Shown here: piece by piece, positions 63,298-64,000 of the stretch | Layout: every line of letters begins with the position of its first letter | How positions within the stretch are numbered: the stretch's first letter is position 1 | Assembly: GCA_028023455.1 (NCBI GenBank) | Contig: JAQFVV010006353.1 | Location: forward strand, 1,860,001-1,924,000 | DNA: 64,000 nt | DNA from: Epiperipatus broadwayi | Taxonomy: Eukaryota > Onychophora > Udeonychophora > Euonychophora > Peripatidae | Reading direction: 5' to 3' | Position numbers and translations under genes: made by a program | The notes under the pieces: generated by a model | Database searches by the model: none | Told to the model about the DNA's origin: nothing | What the model saw: the letters and a program-made list of their open reading frames with translations, nothing else

Positions 63298-63560
63298 AAC
63301 ATTTCGAATGGAATTTGAATCTCTTTGCAGGTTAGTATAAAACAGCATTTGGAATAGTATTTGAATCTCTTTGAAGGTTAGTATAAAACACAACATATTT
63401 GAATCTCTTTGCAGATTAGTATAAAACACAACAATTGGAATGGTATTCAAATACCTTTGCAGGTTAGTATAAAACACAACATTCGAAATGGTATTTGAAT
63501 CTTTTTACAGGCTAATATAAAGCATAATGTTTCAAATGGTATTTGAATCTCTTTGACAAG
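63298..63560. repeat. Minisatellite, unit about 45-50 bp, five to six copies
   Basis: TTTGAATCTCTTTGCAGGTTAGTATAAAACA with AACATTYGRAATGGTA between. Units differ by small changes. The minus-strand frame through it is a by-product. Confidence 0.9.
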
Positions 63561-63784
63561 TGACACTGGCCTGACTAGTGATAGTACTAGCATTGACCTG
63601 TGTCCTTAAGATTTTAAACTTCTAAATTTAAGGTGATACTCTAACCCATTAGATTATTTATCAATTACAACAGTCAGGAGAAATTTTATACACTTATCTA
63701 TAATAGCCCTCTTTATTTCTCCATTTTTTTAAAGGGCAAAGTTAATAAATGGTTTCCAAATATGACCAATTATCACTCTAGGTT

Positions 63785-63874
63785 GATTTATAATATTATT
63801 CGCTATTACCAAGTGATTTATGGGATTATTTGATATTATCATGTGACTTATGAAATTATTCGCTATTATTATAT
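63785..63874. repeat. Three 30-bp tandem units
   Basis: GATTTATAATATTATTCGCT and two diverged repeats, each exactly 30 bases, ending AAGT / ATGT / ATAT. Confidence 0.75.
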
Positions 63875-64000
63875 GAATGGCTTCTTTTAACAAAGCTGTT
63901 CACATTATAATGGCAAATAATATCACAAATCGAATCTAGTATAACAATCCATAATGCTTGAAAAACAGTCATTAATCCGTTAAGAATTAAATCAAAATAT
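63875..64000. other. Non-coding DNA at the window edge
   Basis: Nothing supported. Confidence 0.4.

Noticed and set aside
63241-63477. 78-codon minus-strand repeat protein
   Set aside because: By-product of the 45-50 bp minisatellite; the unit is not a multiple of three throughout, and no start or splice context is seen.

Overview
This window is AT-rich, repeat-dominated animal DNA. It has metazoan non-LTR retrotransposons with APE-type endonuclease, very long (ATT)n and (TA)n microsatellites, tRNA-like SINEs and fold-back DNA elements. The only host coding sequence I trust is half of an immunoglobulin domain, split by introns, at 35299-35449 (minus). There is no operon structure. I cannot name the species; an invertebrate is most likely. 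Most or all of the window may be introns of, or sequence around, that Ig-superfamily gene.

Layout. 1-4.4 kb: two minus-strand pieces of one LINE type (RT domain, and a C-terminal zinc-knuckle piece). 4.6-9.8 kb: fold-back elements, a tRNA-like SINE and an (ATT)n tract with a LINE tail. 10.3-14.7 and 19.25-23.64 kb: two near-identical plus-strand CR1-like LINEs (copies A and B). 16-17.3 kb: a large palindromic element. 23.9-29.7 kb: two minus-strand LINEs of a second family (copies D and C). All these LINEs abut (ATT)n arrays. 31-34.3 kb: tandem repeats. 35.3 kb: Ig exon. 35.9-54.3 kb: four blocks of about 1.8-3.0 kb, at least three with TG...CA ends, each bounded by (AT)n runs, with LINE scraps, a fold-back element and SINEs between them. 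54.3-55.7 kb: a TTAA-flanked piggyBac-type MITE nested in another fold-back element. 57-64 kb: SINEs, a fold-back element and short tandem repeats.

How the pieces relate. Copies A and B share an unusual coding layout. The ORF1 PHD finger is split by a -1 frame change at a canonical slippery heptamer (T TTA AAT). ORF1 and ORF2 are in the same frame, separated by one TGA followed by C. A +1 frame change lies inside the endonuclease domain. Both copies carry all three although their upstream flanks differ, so these features were already in the source element. This is either recoding (frameshift plus readthrough) or trans-mobilisation of a dead source, and it is the best candidate here for something undescribed. 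The second strong pattern is that two different LINE families sit inside (ATT)n arrays, each always in one orientation relative to the array.
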